This document shows, piece after piece, positions 18,899 through 27,486 of a stretch of 64,000 nucleotides of DNA. The DNA is from Bacteroides sp. M10 (GTDB taxonomy: Bacteria > Bacteroidota > Bacteroidia > Bacteroidales > Bacteroidaceae). Each line of letters begins with the position of its first letter. The first letter of the stretch is position 1. The stretch is taken from positions 2,128,501-2,192,500 of the forward strand of contig NZ_CP060488.1 in assembly GCF_014334015.1 (NCBI RefSeq). Reading direction: 5' to 3'. Both the position numbers and the translations under genes were made by a program. Below the pieces are notes generated by a model. The model saw only the letters and a program-made list of their open reading frames with translations, was not told where the DNA came from and did not search any database.

Positions 18899-21706
18899 TC
18901 AGAATTTTAAGGAACAACCTATACTCATGTTTCTCGTCAAAGGAGCTGCCAGTGAAGGAGCTTCAGGATCAACCCATTTATATTTTGTCCAGGTAATCAG
19001 ATTCGTTCCGCTAAGGAAAAGTCTCAATCCCTTAAGATGGATTTTCTGTATCATTTTTGTAGGAAAGTCATAGGCAACTTCCAGTGTTTTTAATCTTAAG
19101 AAATCAGCATCCTTTACATTTAATGTACTTATCTGCCTGTTATTAAGACTGGCATTGTCCAGTGTTGTTAAACGTGGGAATGTTGCATGCTGGTGTTCTG
19201 GTGTCCAGTAATCAAGTTGATGCTCAAATATGGTTCCGTTATCTGTGAAAGGATTCATCACAATGTCCGAATATTGACGAGAGACTTTTGCGGCTCCCTG
19301 AAATAATGCGGTGATCGAAAATCCTTTGTAGCCGACTCCTAAGTTAATACCATACATGATTCTGGGAATGTCTCCGTAACCGATAGGTACCATATCGTTT
19401 ACATCAATCTGTCCGTCTTTGTTTATATCTTCATAACGTACATCACCTGGTTGGACATCAGAGAATGTTTGTACAGGAGAGGCTGCTATTTCTTCCCAAG
19501 AATTGAAAAAGCCTTTTGCAATGTATCCTCGATTTTCTCCTAAAGGCCGTCCCTGATTCTTCAACCATTCGTATGGCTGATCTACTTCACCGTTTGCAAT
19601 CAGTTCATTCGTAGAATAAGAGAATGTACCACCTATGAAATAGCTCCAGTCTGCAATATTTGAATTCCACATGGCAGATAAGTCTACTCCATGGCTATTG
19701 ATTTTGCCTATATTCTGCTTAAATTCCTTTACATTGCCGACAAGAGAACTGATTTTGTTATTTACTACATACATATCATGACGGTTGTCTTTAAAAAATT
19801 CTGCTGTAACAGATAACCGGTCTGAAAATAGTCGGGTATCTATTCCGATATTCAGAATTCTAGCTTTCTCCCAAGTCAATCCGGGATTTGGAAGTATATC
19901 CTGAATGTATCCTCCAAGCTTTGTTCCCATGTTTACCCCTGTAATATAGACTTCGTTTTGCGGCCACATACGTCCTCTGTAATAAAAGGCATCTACGCCG
20001 GATGAGTTGCTGACTTGTCCATAAGATGCTTTTAGCTTCAGGTAGGGCACTATTTTTTTTGCATCTTTCCAGAAAGATTCGTTAGAAACAGTCCATCCGG
20101 CAGATATTGTAGGGAAGAAACCGAATTTGTGTCCCGGACCAAATTTGTGAGATCCCTGATAAGCTCCGATAACATCGATGCCATATTTTTTATCATAATT
20201 ATAGCCGAACCAACCATTTACGCTTTGGAATCGGGTTGGCAATACCATTTCATCATTGCTTTCATATTGTTCATAGAAAGCTAAAGCCGAAACTCCATGT
20301 TTTCCAAAGGTACGGTTATAATCTAATTGAGCCACGATACCGGTCCGGCGGAAAGAACTGGTATTATCTACCTTGTTTATCATTGAGTCATCTTCACGGG
20401 TCCGGCGGAGAACATTCTCATTCGTCGCATCCTTTTCGTAATATGCGAAAGTTATTGTACGTCTGATAGAAGAAATTGTACGTGAATCCATGGATAGAGC
20501 AACAGAAGCTTTTAATCCCTCTGTTATGAAGGAAAGATCCTGTGAGAGTTTTGTACGGAAAGAACCATACAATTGTTTGTCCTGGAAGTAGCCGGAGCGA
20601 TTTAGCATTGCCCATGGATTTTCACGGAATGCATTTCCTGCTACAATTTTCCCATCTTCTGCATTGATAACATTGCCGTATTGATCTGTATATCCTTGGT
20701 CATTGTACCATTCTGGGAAGATTCCTTGCGGTAATGTGACTAGATTTTTATAGATATTTTCGGCTCCGCTGCCAGGGCCATTCTGACTTTGATACCAGCC
20801 ATACAGATTTACATCCAGTTGGGTAGTGCGAGTTACGGCAAAATCGATATTGGAACGGATATTAAACCGTTCAGCAGAGTGATTGGTATTATAATCATGT
20901 GAATCATCTGTATTGAAGTAGCCATTGTTACGAGTATACATTGCATTCACGAAATATGTACTTTTTTCTGTTCCTCCTTGAATATTAAGATTATAGCGTT
21001 GACTCCATCGGATATCCTTTAAATATTTATCAGCCCAATCTACATTGGGATATAAAATGGAATTAGGATCATTCTTAGCATAATTCATTATATCATAGTT
21101 CGAATACAGGGGATCCATATTGTCATTATGACGGGCTATGTTGTGCTGTCTTGCATAATCGGCTGCGTTTAATGACTTTAACTCTTTAAGTGGTTGTTGA
21201 GCTATAATTTGAGCTGTCAATTCAACCTGCGGTTTTCCCTTTGCTCCCTTACGAGTTGTAACCAGAATAGCTCCACTGCCTGCACGCATTCCATATAAGG
21301 CTGTTGCTGCAGCATCTTTCAATACGGTAATTGATTCTACTTCGTGTGATGACAAAACAGCAAAATCCCGTTCCTGTCCATCAACCAGTACTAATACATC
21401 GGGCGAATTACTTCTTTGTCCTCTTATCCAGAATGAATTCTGTTCATTCACTAATCCACCACCTTGCACTTGTCGGGCAAAATAACCAGGTACCAGTCCG
21501 GCTAATACTGCCGAAAGATTTGTAACAGGTAGATTGCGTAACTGTTTACCCGAGATTGTGTAGGCTGAACCGTTATAATCTCCCATAGGGAGTACACGAT
21601 ATCCTAAATCCAAGGGTACATCTTCTTTGTTTTGGACATTTTGTGCCTGGCATATCAAATAGCCAGGAAGTAGCCCAACCAACAACATTTTCTTTAAGAA
21701 CTTCAT
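18899..21706 (-). CDS. SusC-like TonB-dependent transporter lacking the N-terminal regulatory-like domain (PUL1 pair 1)
   Basis: A 935-residue SusC/RagA-family protein, about 100 residues shorter than the other three SusC proteins here. After the signal peptide (ending ICQAQ) it goes almost directly to the plug: ISGKQLRNLPVTNLSAVLAGLVPGYFARQ, IRGQRSNSPDVLVLVDGQERD and ALYGMRAGSGAILVTTRKG. The carboxypeptidase-regulatory-like domain and the usual DEVVVVGYG TonB-box segment are missing. The barrel is complete and ends NMSIGCSLKF, so this is a subtype and not a truncated pseudogene. It starts 33 nt after the silent DUF4965 cassette, which would place it second in the operon if that cassette were completed. 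Confidence 0.92.
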   Translation of the reverse strand: MKFLKKMLLVGLLPGYLICQAQNVQNKEDVPLDLGYRVLPMGDYNGSAYTISGKQLRNLPVTNLSAVLAGLVPGYFARQVQGGGLVNEQNSFWIRGQRSNSPDVLVLVDGQERDFAVLSSHEVESITVLKDAAATALYGMRAGSGAILVTTRKGAKGKPQVELTAQIIAQQPLKELKSLNAADYARQHNIARHNDNMDPLYSNYDIMNYAKNDPNSILYPNVDWADKYLKDIRWSQRYNLNIQGGTEKSTYFVNAMYTRNNGYFNTDDSHDYNTNHSAERFNIRSNIDFAVTRTTQLDVNLYGWYQSQNGPGSGAENIYKNLVTLPQGIFPEWYNDQGYTDQYGNVINAEDGKIVAGNAFRENPWAMLNRSGYFQDKQLYGSFRTKLSQDLSFITEGLKASVALSMDSRTISSIRRTITFAYYEKDATNENVLRRTREDDSMINKVDNTSSFRRTGIVAQLDYNRTFGKHGVSALAFYEQYESNDEMVLPTRFQSVNGWFGYNYDKKYGIDVIGAYQGSHKFGPGHKFGFFPTISAGWTVSNESFWKDAKKIVPYLKLKASYGQVSNSSGVDAFYYRGRMWPQNEVYITGVNMGTKLGGYIQDILPNPGLTWEKARILNIGIDTRLFSDRLSVTAEFFKDNRHDMYVVNNKISSLVGNVKEFKQNIGKINSHGVDLSAMWNSNIADWSYFIGGTFSYSTNELIANGEVDQPYEWLKNQGRPLGENRGYIAKGFFNSWEEIAASPVQTFSDVQPGDVRYEDINKDGQIDVNDMVPIGYGDIPRIMYGINLGVGYKGFSITALFQGAAKVSRQYSDIVMNPFTDNGTIFEHQLDYWTPEHQHATFPRLTTLDNASLNNRQISTLNVKDADFLRLKTLEVAYDFPTKMIQKIHLKGLRLFLSGTNLITWTKYKWVDPEAPSLAAPLTRNMSIGCSLKF

Positions 21707-21739
21707 ATGTACAATTTTTAAGTTAACGTCATAGTAATT

Positions 21740-22351
21740 TTATTGATTATTTTGAACTTTATCCATTAACACCTTCATCCAGTATCCTCCGATCACCGAA
21801 CGTGCTCTAAAGCCTACCCATCGTCCACTGTCGGTGTGGTGCCAGTCACTGATAGGCACACGTGATACTGTTTCATTGATATATTTATAGACAGGATCAG
21901 AGAATTTCTGGAAGGTTTCCTTATCTGAAGACATAGCTGCCGTCCACATGATCCAGTCGGATTTTGTGTATTCTTTACGAGAGTCCAGAGGGAGCCCATA
22001 AGGATTCTGTTTTGTCAAATAATAGTTAATCTCTTTTCTGATAACATTATTAGGGAATAAATTCAGGTTCCACAACTTATCCCAAACCATGTTATATTTT
22101 TGACTCCAGGTATCTTTACGGTCAAAAGCCAGACGGTAATGATCTCCCTCATTCGCCATTTCTTCCCATTTCACCGCCATTTTCTTGGCTATAGCCGCAT
22201 ATTTGTCTGCTACATCATTCAATCCGAGCATCCGAGCCATCTCGCTGTATCCGGCCACTCCCATGATCGCTTTTACAGAAAGATTGGCATTGTGTGCCCA
22301 ATGTCCGGCAAAATCATCCGTGCAAAGTTGGTTTTCCGGGTCCTGTCCAAA
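21740..22351 (-). pseudogene. Silent 3' cassette 1 of the DUF4965-type gene (heads PUL1)
   Basis: This 612-nt open stretch encodes residues equivalent to 638-840 of the full-length protein at 32153-34675. The last 174 residues differ from it at only about five positions. It has no start of its own: the frame begins with TTT-GGA-CAG-GAC and is closed immediately upstream by TAG (22352-22354 on the minus strand). An internal ATG would give a 174-residue piece, which is unlikely to fold alone. It lies 33 nt before SusC-1. The exact length match with the PUL3 cassette and with the cassette part of the full gene argues for an interchangeable silent cassette and against random decay. Confidence 0.85.
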
Positions 22352-22355
22352 CTAA
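22325..22355 (-). other. Candidate recombination site s1
   Basis: On the minus strand this reads AGTTTGGACAGGACCCGG followed by AAAACCAACTTTG. Homology among the three cassettes starts here and sequences upstream are unrelated. Sites s2 (about 32738-32768) and s3 (about 37200-37231) share the core GGACAGGACCC and the CAACTTTG block. s1 has the same orientation as s2 and the opposite orientation to s3. Confidence 0.65.
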
Positions 22356-22629
22356 CAACATTACTGTATCTATTTGATAATCTGAATATTATAAATTAGC
22401 GTATTGTTACTGTGTTGTGCTTTACATCTTTTTCAAGTAAAATTAAAGTGATTTTTCTCTCAATAAAGTCACTTATTTTCATTATTTTATTATTCTATTT
22501 TCTTTCGGATGAACTCTAAAAATGGCGAAAACATCAATAATAAGTATTGCAAAATTGGTTGTTCTTAATTTATTTCATATTTTTGCAACGACGGTTGACT
22601 CAACAGCCGTTGAGAAAAACTTATTGATT
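22352..22629 (+). promoter_or_regulatory. AT-rich spacer with ATPase promoter
   Basis: This spacer is very AT-rich. A Bacteroides-type promoter is visible: -7 element TATTTTTG at 22578-22585, with a TTGG (near TTTG) about 19 nt upstream at 22555-22558. Transcription would begin near 22592, downstream of the ATG at 22522, which is why the ATPase is started at 22630. A small CTCAAC/GTTGAG stem lies in the leader. No promoter directed toward silent cassette 1 is evident. Confidence 0.55.
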
Positions 22630-23979
22630 ATGAAGTTTTATAATAGAGAGAAAGAAATTGCAGAATTGAAGCGTGTACAAGAGCTTGCATTTGGTCAAAA
22701 TTCCAGAATGATTGTGGTAACAGGCCGTAGGCGTATTGGAAAAACCAGTCTTATAAAACAAGCTCTGAAGGGAACACCTACTGTATATTTTTTCATTGGA
22801 AGAAAAGCAGAGAGTATATTAGTCGCAGATTTTATAAAAATAGTACGCGAGACATTATCTATTTTTATTCCGGATGGCATATCCAACTTTACTACTTTGA
22901 TACAATATCTTTTCGAAATAGGAAAAACACGTTCTTTTAATATTGTTATTGATGAATTTCAGGAGTTTTATAATATCAGACCCGATGTTTTTAGTGATAT
23001 GCAAAATCTTTGGGATGAATATCGGCAAGAAACTAAAATAAATCTTGTAATTAGCGGCTCTGTATATTCATTGATGCAAAAGATATTCACGGATCATGGA
23101 GAACCATTATTCGGACGTGCTGACAATATTTTATGTCTTCGGTCCTTCAATACAAAAGTGCTAAAACAAATTATGGAAGATTTTGCGCCCGGATATAGTA
23201 ATGATGACCTATTAGCTTTGTATACACTGACTGGAGGAATCCCTAAATATGTAGAGTTATTCTGTGACAATCAAGCACTTTCTGTTGACCGGATATATGA
23301 CTTCGTTTTTTCAGAAAATTCCTTGTTTATAGATGAAGGACGTAATTTGTTGATTACTGAATTTGGAAAAAATTATGGCATTTACTTTTCCATCTTATTA
23401 GAAATAGCAAATGGGCATTATACACAAGGGGAAATAGAGTCAGTACTAGGGGGGATATCTATCGGAGGTCATTTAAGTAAATTAGAAAATGTGTATAATT
23501 TGATAACTCGCGAACGGCCTATTTTTGCGAAACCAGGTACTAAGAAAAATGTACGATATATTATTGGAGATAATTTTCTAAATTTCTGGTTTAAATACAT
23601 CGAACGGAATCGTTCATATATTGAACTACAGAATTTTGAAGACCTGCGTCAACTAGCAAAGGCTGATTATCAGACTTATTCAGGCAAAGTGTTAGAAAAC
23701 TATTTTAAACAGAAATTAGCAGAAGAAGGTGGGTTTAAAGAAATTGGTTCCTGGTGGGAAACTAAAAGTTCTACAAACAAAGAACGATTAAACTCTTATG
23801 AAATTGATATTGTAGCTCTTAAATCAAGTGGAAAAAAAGCCCTTATAGCAGAAGTTAAACGGATGCCAGAGAATAATTATGTTCATTCAACGTTCATGGA
23901 AAAAGTGGAACATTTAAGGCACAAAGAGATGGCAAAATACGATATTGAAACACGAGTCTTAGGATTAGAAGACATGTAA
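22630..23979 (+). CDS. DUF234-type AAA ATPase with PD-(D/E)XK-like C-terminus
   Basis: About 449 residues from the chosen start (MKFYNREKEIAELKR). It has a Walker A motif (VTGRRRIGKTSLIKQ), a Walker B-like IVIDEFQEFY, and a sensor-like INLVISGSVYSLMQ. After a winged-helix-like region it has a C-terminal DUF234-type domain with YEIDIVALKSSGKKALIAEVKR, the E-x-D then E-x-K pattern of PD-(D/E)XK folds. These ATPases are common in Bacteroides and archaea; their role is not established. It is alone, on the opposite strand to PUL1 and PUL2, and more AT-rich than its neighbours, so it looks acquired. It lies inside the segment bounded by direct sites s1 and s2. Confidence 0.82.
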   Translation: MKFYNREKEIAELKRVQELAFGQNSRMIVVTGRRRIGKTSLIKQALKGTPTVYFFIGRKAESILVADFIKIVRETLSIFIPDGISNFTTLIQYLFEIGKTRSFNIVIDEFQEFYNIRPDVFSDMQNLWDEYRQETKINLVISGSVYSLMQKIFTDHGEPLFGRADNILCLRSFNTKVLKQIMEDFAPGYSNDDLLALYTLTGGIPKYVELFCDNQALSVDRIYDFVFSENSLFIDEGRNLLITEFGKNYGIYFSILLEIANGHYTQGEIESVLGGISIGGHLSKLENVYNLITRERPIFAKPGTKKNVRYIIGDNFLNFWFKYIERNRSYIELQNFEDLRQLAKADYQTYSGKVLENYFKQKLAEEGGFKEIGSWWETKSSTNKERLNSYEIDIVALKSSGKKALIAEVKRMPENNYVHSTFMEKVEHLRHKEMAKYDIETRVLGLEDM

Positions 23980-24412
23980 CTTTATGTAAATAAGATGACG
24001 CGATTATCCCTAAAAATCCCCAGTTACAGCAATTCAATTAGCTTGGATCCCAATACTCGTTCTATCGTCACTGTTTCTACTTTTTTGTTATTTGTAAATT
24101 TAATCTTAAAGAATGAATTAATAAGAGATACTCATTCTTCTTAACTTAAAGCCTTTTATTTATATCAAATTCTTTATTATCATATCCGCAGCATACTGTA
24201 AGCAATTTAAACAGCCTGTCATTGAACTCGATTTAGACAATGACAGGCTACTTAATTATTTATCTTATATTGAATATTAAATTATTGTCGTGGTTCAATC
24301 ACGTAAGTCGTTTACTGAATCACGCCTAACTTATTCTCTTATTTTATGGTATTTATCTGCTAATCCATAAAATATAATTAGATTATCAGACTAGTTCTTA
24401 ATTTTTCATTAT
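23980..24412. other. AT-rich spacer between ATPase and PUL2
   Basis: About 430 nt without a credible gene, separating convergent transcription units. The only clear structure is the hairpin listed at 24213-24249. Confidence 0.6.
24213..24249. terminator. Hairpin terminator between ATPase and PUL2
   Basis: A perfect 12-bp inverted repeat, AGCCTGTCATTG (24213-24224) and its complement (24238-24249), with a 13-nt loop. A T-rich stretch follows on the plus strand. It lies between the convergent ATPase gene and PUL2 and could end either transcript. Confidence 0.75.
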
Positions 24413-25414
24413 TTACCATTCAATCTGCTGATCTTCGTCTGGAATCTGAGTATTGAGATTTCGTTCCAGTAGCATTGTTCCTTTAACTTTATAAAGAACT
24501 TCTTGATTTCGAGAAGTTACATCTTTAAAATCATATTCAATAGTAAATGAAACATAGCGATGTTTTAGATAAGGTCGTGTAGCATCCATAGTTTCCGTTA
24601 CGCTGTAAGCAGGAGTACCGTATAGCTTAAATCCAATCTTTTCTTCGTCATCTGCCCACATACTCAATGATTTGTCTTCATTGAAGCGTATATATATTTT
24701 ATAAAGTTCCCGTTCATCTCTTGATAAATCTTCGCTCATTAAACCGGCATAAAAGAAAATAGTATTATTATCTACCACATATGCTGTACGATTATTGGTT
24801 ACCATCGGTTTATTATCAGTACTTCCATTTGCATTTCGAATATACACTTCCATTGTACTTGTACTATATGAACCGGAATAATCGTTAAAAGGAATTACAC
24901 GCAATAATGCTTTTGCATAGTTTTTACGTGGATGACCTTGATAATTATAAGAAGCATCATCAACGATAGTTAGAGGCAACACCCATTTATCTGTCATATT
25001 GATTCCTCTCAAATCAAAATCAATATTTAGTTGTTCCACACATGTTCCTGCAGGAATATGAACTATTTCCGGGAATTCATATTTATCTTCCTCCAATAGC
25101 GTATACCATAAATCTGTACGCCCGCTGAAACGTTCTCTATTTAATATTTCCAAGGTATCCTCATATAGTGCTACATGGACATCTATATCTTGTTCGTTCG
25201 TAGTTGACCCACTAACTATAACCGGTAACTGATAGCGTACTTTTCCATCAGGGTTGTATCTCACATATATTGGAGTTACCCCATTATCTTTATCTTTTAT
25301 AGGTGCTTTAAAAGAAATATATTGCCGATACTGCTCATCTTTCCACTCATCATTACAAGAAGTGATCAAGAGCAACATACATAATGCAAACCAACAATTA
25401 TATATAATTTTCAT
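24413..25414 (-). CDS. DUF1735-type surface glycan-binding lipoprotein (PUL2)
   Basis: A 333-residue lipoprotein (LLLITSCNDEW, Cys near 20). Its N-terminal half resembles DUF1735 domains: YISFKAPI, then a strand-rich region including YVRYNPDGKVRYQLPVIVSGS and VHIPAGTCVEQLNIDFDL. The C-terminal half starts near NDYSGSY and ends IPDEDQQIEW. Such proteins sit next to SusCD and bind glycan at the surface; the ligand is unknown. It is the last gene of PUL2, 18 nt after SusD. The PUL3 paralogue (44534-45553) is colinear and ends in the same residues, but the middle region (about 195-260) differs more, which could change specificity. Confidence 0.8.
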   Translation of the reverse strand: MKIIYNCWFALCMLLLITSCNDEWKDEQYRQYISFKAPIKDKDNGVTPIYVRYNPDGKVRYQLPVIVSGSTTNEQDIDVHVALYEDTLEILNRERFSGRTDLWYTLLEEDKYEFPEIVHIPAGTCVEQLNIDFDLRGINMTDKWVLPLTIVDDASYNYQGHPRKNYAKALLRVIPFNDYSGSYSTSTMEVYIRNANGSTDNKPMVTNNRTAYVVDNNTIFFYAGLMSEDLSRDERELYKIYIRFNEDKSLSMWADDEEKIGFKLYGTPAYSVTETMDATRPYLKHRYVSFTIEYDFKDVTSRNQEVLYKVKGTMLLERNLNTQIPDEDQQIEW

Positions 25415-25432
25415 ACTTATATCATTTTAAAA

Positions 25433-27472
25433 TTAATCATTGTATGTCCAACCCGGATTTTGTGTCAACAGCTTATTGCGTTTCAACTCCTCATGACTGA
25501 TAGGCCAGAAATATAATTTGCGAGAAAAAGCAGTTGGAAGTTCATTGACTACAATTGGTGAATGAAACGCTGCTCTATTTTCTTCAGTCATAAGAGCATC
25601 ACAACCATATATTTCCATTGACTCTTCAATCGGAGCGTCTTTCCATCTGCGGAGATCAAAATAACGATGTCCTTCTCCCATGAGCTCTATCTGTCGCTCA
25701 TGCTTCAATTTCTTACGGAATACATTCCGGTCTTGATACTCTGGCAATGTATAATCGGGAACCCCTGCACGGCAACGAACAGGACGAATACCTTTTTTCA
25801 TTTCATTTATGTCACGTTTGACAGAATAACTGGCAGAGCCATCCCAAGATGGAATGTCGTATGAAGAGCCATCTTCCAACTCATTCAAAGCTTCAGCGTA
25901 AATCAATAAGATTTCAGCAAAACGAATAGCAGGTTCCGTTTTTAGTTTGACATAGTCCTTATTACCTTTTGCCGCAGAGGTATCGTCCGGATGAACAAAT
26001 TTCATGATTCCAATACCAGTGCGAAGCCAAAAATTGGAGTTAGTATATCCATTACCATTACCACGATAATAAAATACCTGTTGCTCTACGGGTTTAGGAT
26101 CTTTAAGCGTTGAATTATTCAATAGAGGCCATACACAACCATTAAAAGCAACTGAAGCATAGAAGCGTGGTTCACGCCATGCATACTCTTTCCATACTCC
26201 TTTCTTTAAATAAGGATATGTTCCTGCCTTCCCTTCCTTTTCAGACACAAAACGGTTCTCAACTTGGCAAGTGTCCAAAAATGTCTGTCTGTTAAACTCA
26301 GAGCCATTATACATATAGTAAGCATCACACATCTTTTGTGTCATACCATGTGTATTCCAGCCATTGGCACTGGTAGGCAATTGATGTAATACCATATCTG
26401 CAAGATTGCGGTCACCCTGATTTTGTCCACGACTAAAAATAAGTTCAGGATTATCAAACATAGACAGGGCTCCATTAAAAACTTGTCGATAGGATTCAAA
26501 GGGGTCAATATCCCGATATCCATTTGGCCAATCAGCATTTTCAAAATCATTATCAGAATAAGGAGGAAGTGTCTTCGGATAACCTGCAGCGGCTTCATCT
26601 CTTTTCTTCACAGTGTGTAACACATAACGGTGTCCATAATTGCTTCCCGGGAGTTCCATAACGTCTCTTGCTGCTGCAGCGGCTTTGGCCCATTTGTATT
26701 CATTATATTCCTGTGCTAACAAACATCTTCCGTCATGATCTACCAAATCTGTAAATCTTTCGGTATCTTCAGGACGAGGGTTATTAATAGGACTTGCCGC
26801 GTATAATAGAACTTTTGCGCGTGCTGCTAATGCGGCCCCTCTAGTAGGACGAGAGGTATGATTCGCTCCCCTGTCCAAAGGTAAGTCCTTAGCCGCCAAG
26901 CGCATTTCTGATTCGATATATTCTACGCATTCATCATAGGAATTACGTTGACAAGCCAAATCATCATAGCTGGCTGTATAATCGAGTCCTTCCTCCGGCA
27001 ATAAAGGAACAGGGCCATATTTACGGAGTAATAACCAATAATAGTAAGCGCGTACAAAACGGGCTTGTGCTTTCAGGTCAGCTCTTTCAGCTTCTGTAAA
27101 CTCCATATTCATGTCGATATTTTGAATGAAAATGGATGCCTGACGAATGCCTTTATAACTGGCTCCCCATGATTGTCGGTCTCCTTCACTATAAGTCCCT
27201 GTTTTAAAGGTGTTATAAATATCACGGTCACCAAAATAAATATCATCGGCAAAACACCACAGTATATTATCTTTGGTTCCAACATCCATATTCTCTCCTT
27301 TAAGATAGGAATAAGCATGAGCTAACCATTCTTCCGAGTATTTTTCATTAGTAAATACATCTTCCAGCGTCATACGGTCTTTAAAATTTTTATCCGAATC
27401 CAGCTGGTCTACACACGAAACGGTGATTGTCCCTAACAGGGCACCTATACAAAACTTATATATCTTTTTCAT
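25433..27472 (-). CDS. SusD-like outer-membrane glycan-binding lipoprotein (PUL2)
   Basis: About 679 residues from the chosen start MKKIYKFCIG. An ATG 9 nt upstream is possible, but this start matches the PUL3 paralogue and leaves a similar gap (14 nt) after SusC. It has a lipobox (TVSCVDQ); SusD features QARFVRAYYYWLLLRKYGPVPLLPEEGLDY, PAIRFAEILLIYAEALNELEDG and KHERQIELMGEGHRYFDLRRWKD; and a C-terminus ending LTQNPGWTYND. It is longer than typical SusD proteins (500-600), with insertions in the middle that may form binding loops. Partner of the SusC just upstream. Confidence 0.93.
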   Translation of the reverse strand: MKKIYKFCIGALLGTITVSCVDQLDSDKNFKDRMTLEDVFTNEKYSEEWLAHAYSYLKGENMDVGTKDNILWCFADDIYFGDRDIYNTFKTGTYSEGDRQSWGASYKGIRQASIFIQNIDMNMEFTEAERADLKAQARFVRAYYYWLLLRKYGPVPLLPEEGLDYTASYDDLACQRNSYDECVEYIESEMRLAAKDLPLDRGANHTSRPTRGAALAARAKVLLYAASPINNPRPEDTERFTDLVDHDGRCLLAQEYNEYKWAKAAAAARDVMELPGSNYGHRYVLHTVKKRDEAAAGYPKTLPPYSDNDFENADWPNGYRDIDPFESYRQVFNGALSMFDNPELIFSRGQNQGDRNLADMVLHQLPTSANGWNTHGMTQKMCDAYYMYNGSEFNRQTFLDTCQVENRFVSEKEGKAGTYPYLKKGVWKEYAWREPRFYASVAFNGCVWPLLNNSTLKDPKPVEQQVFYYRGNGNGYTNSNFWLRTGIGIMKFVHPDDTSAAKGNKDYVKLKTEPAIRFAEILLIYAEALNELEDGSSYDIPSWDGSASYSVKRDINEMKKGIRPVRCRAGVPDYTLPEYQDRNVFRKKLKHERQIELMGEGHRYFDLRRWKDAPIEESMEIYGCDALMTEENRAAFHSPIVVNELPTAFSRKLYFWPISHEELKRNKLLTQNPGWTYND

Positions 27473-27486
27473 TTCACACATATTGA

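Noticed and set aside
22522..22629. N-terminal extension of the ATPase
   Set aside because: It lies upstream of the predicted -7 element (22578-22585). The family normally begins at the MKFYNREKE-type sequence.
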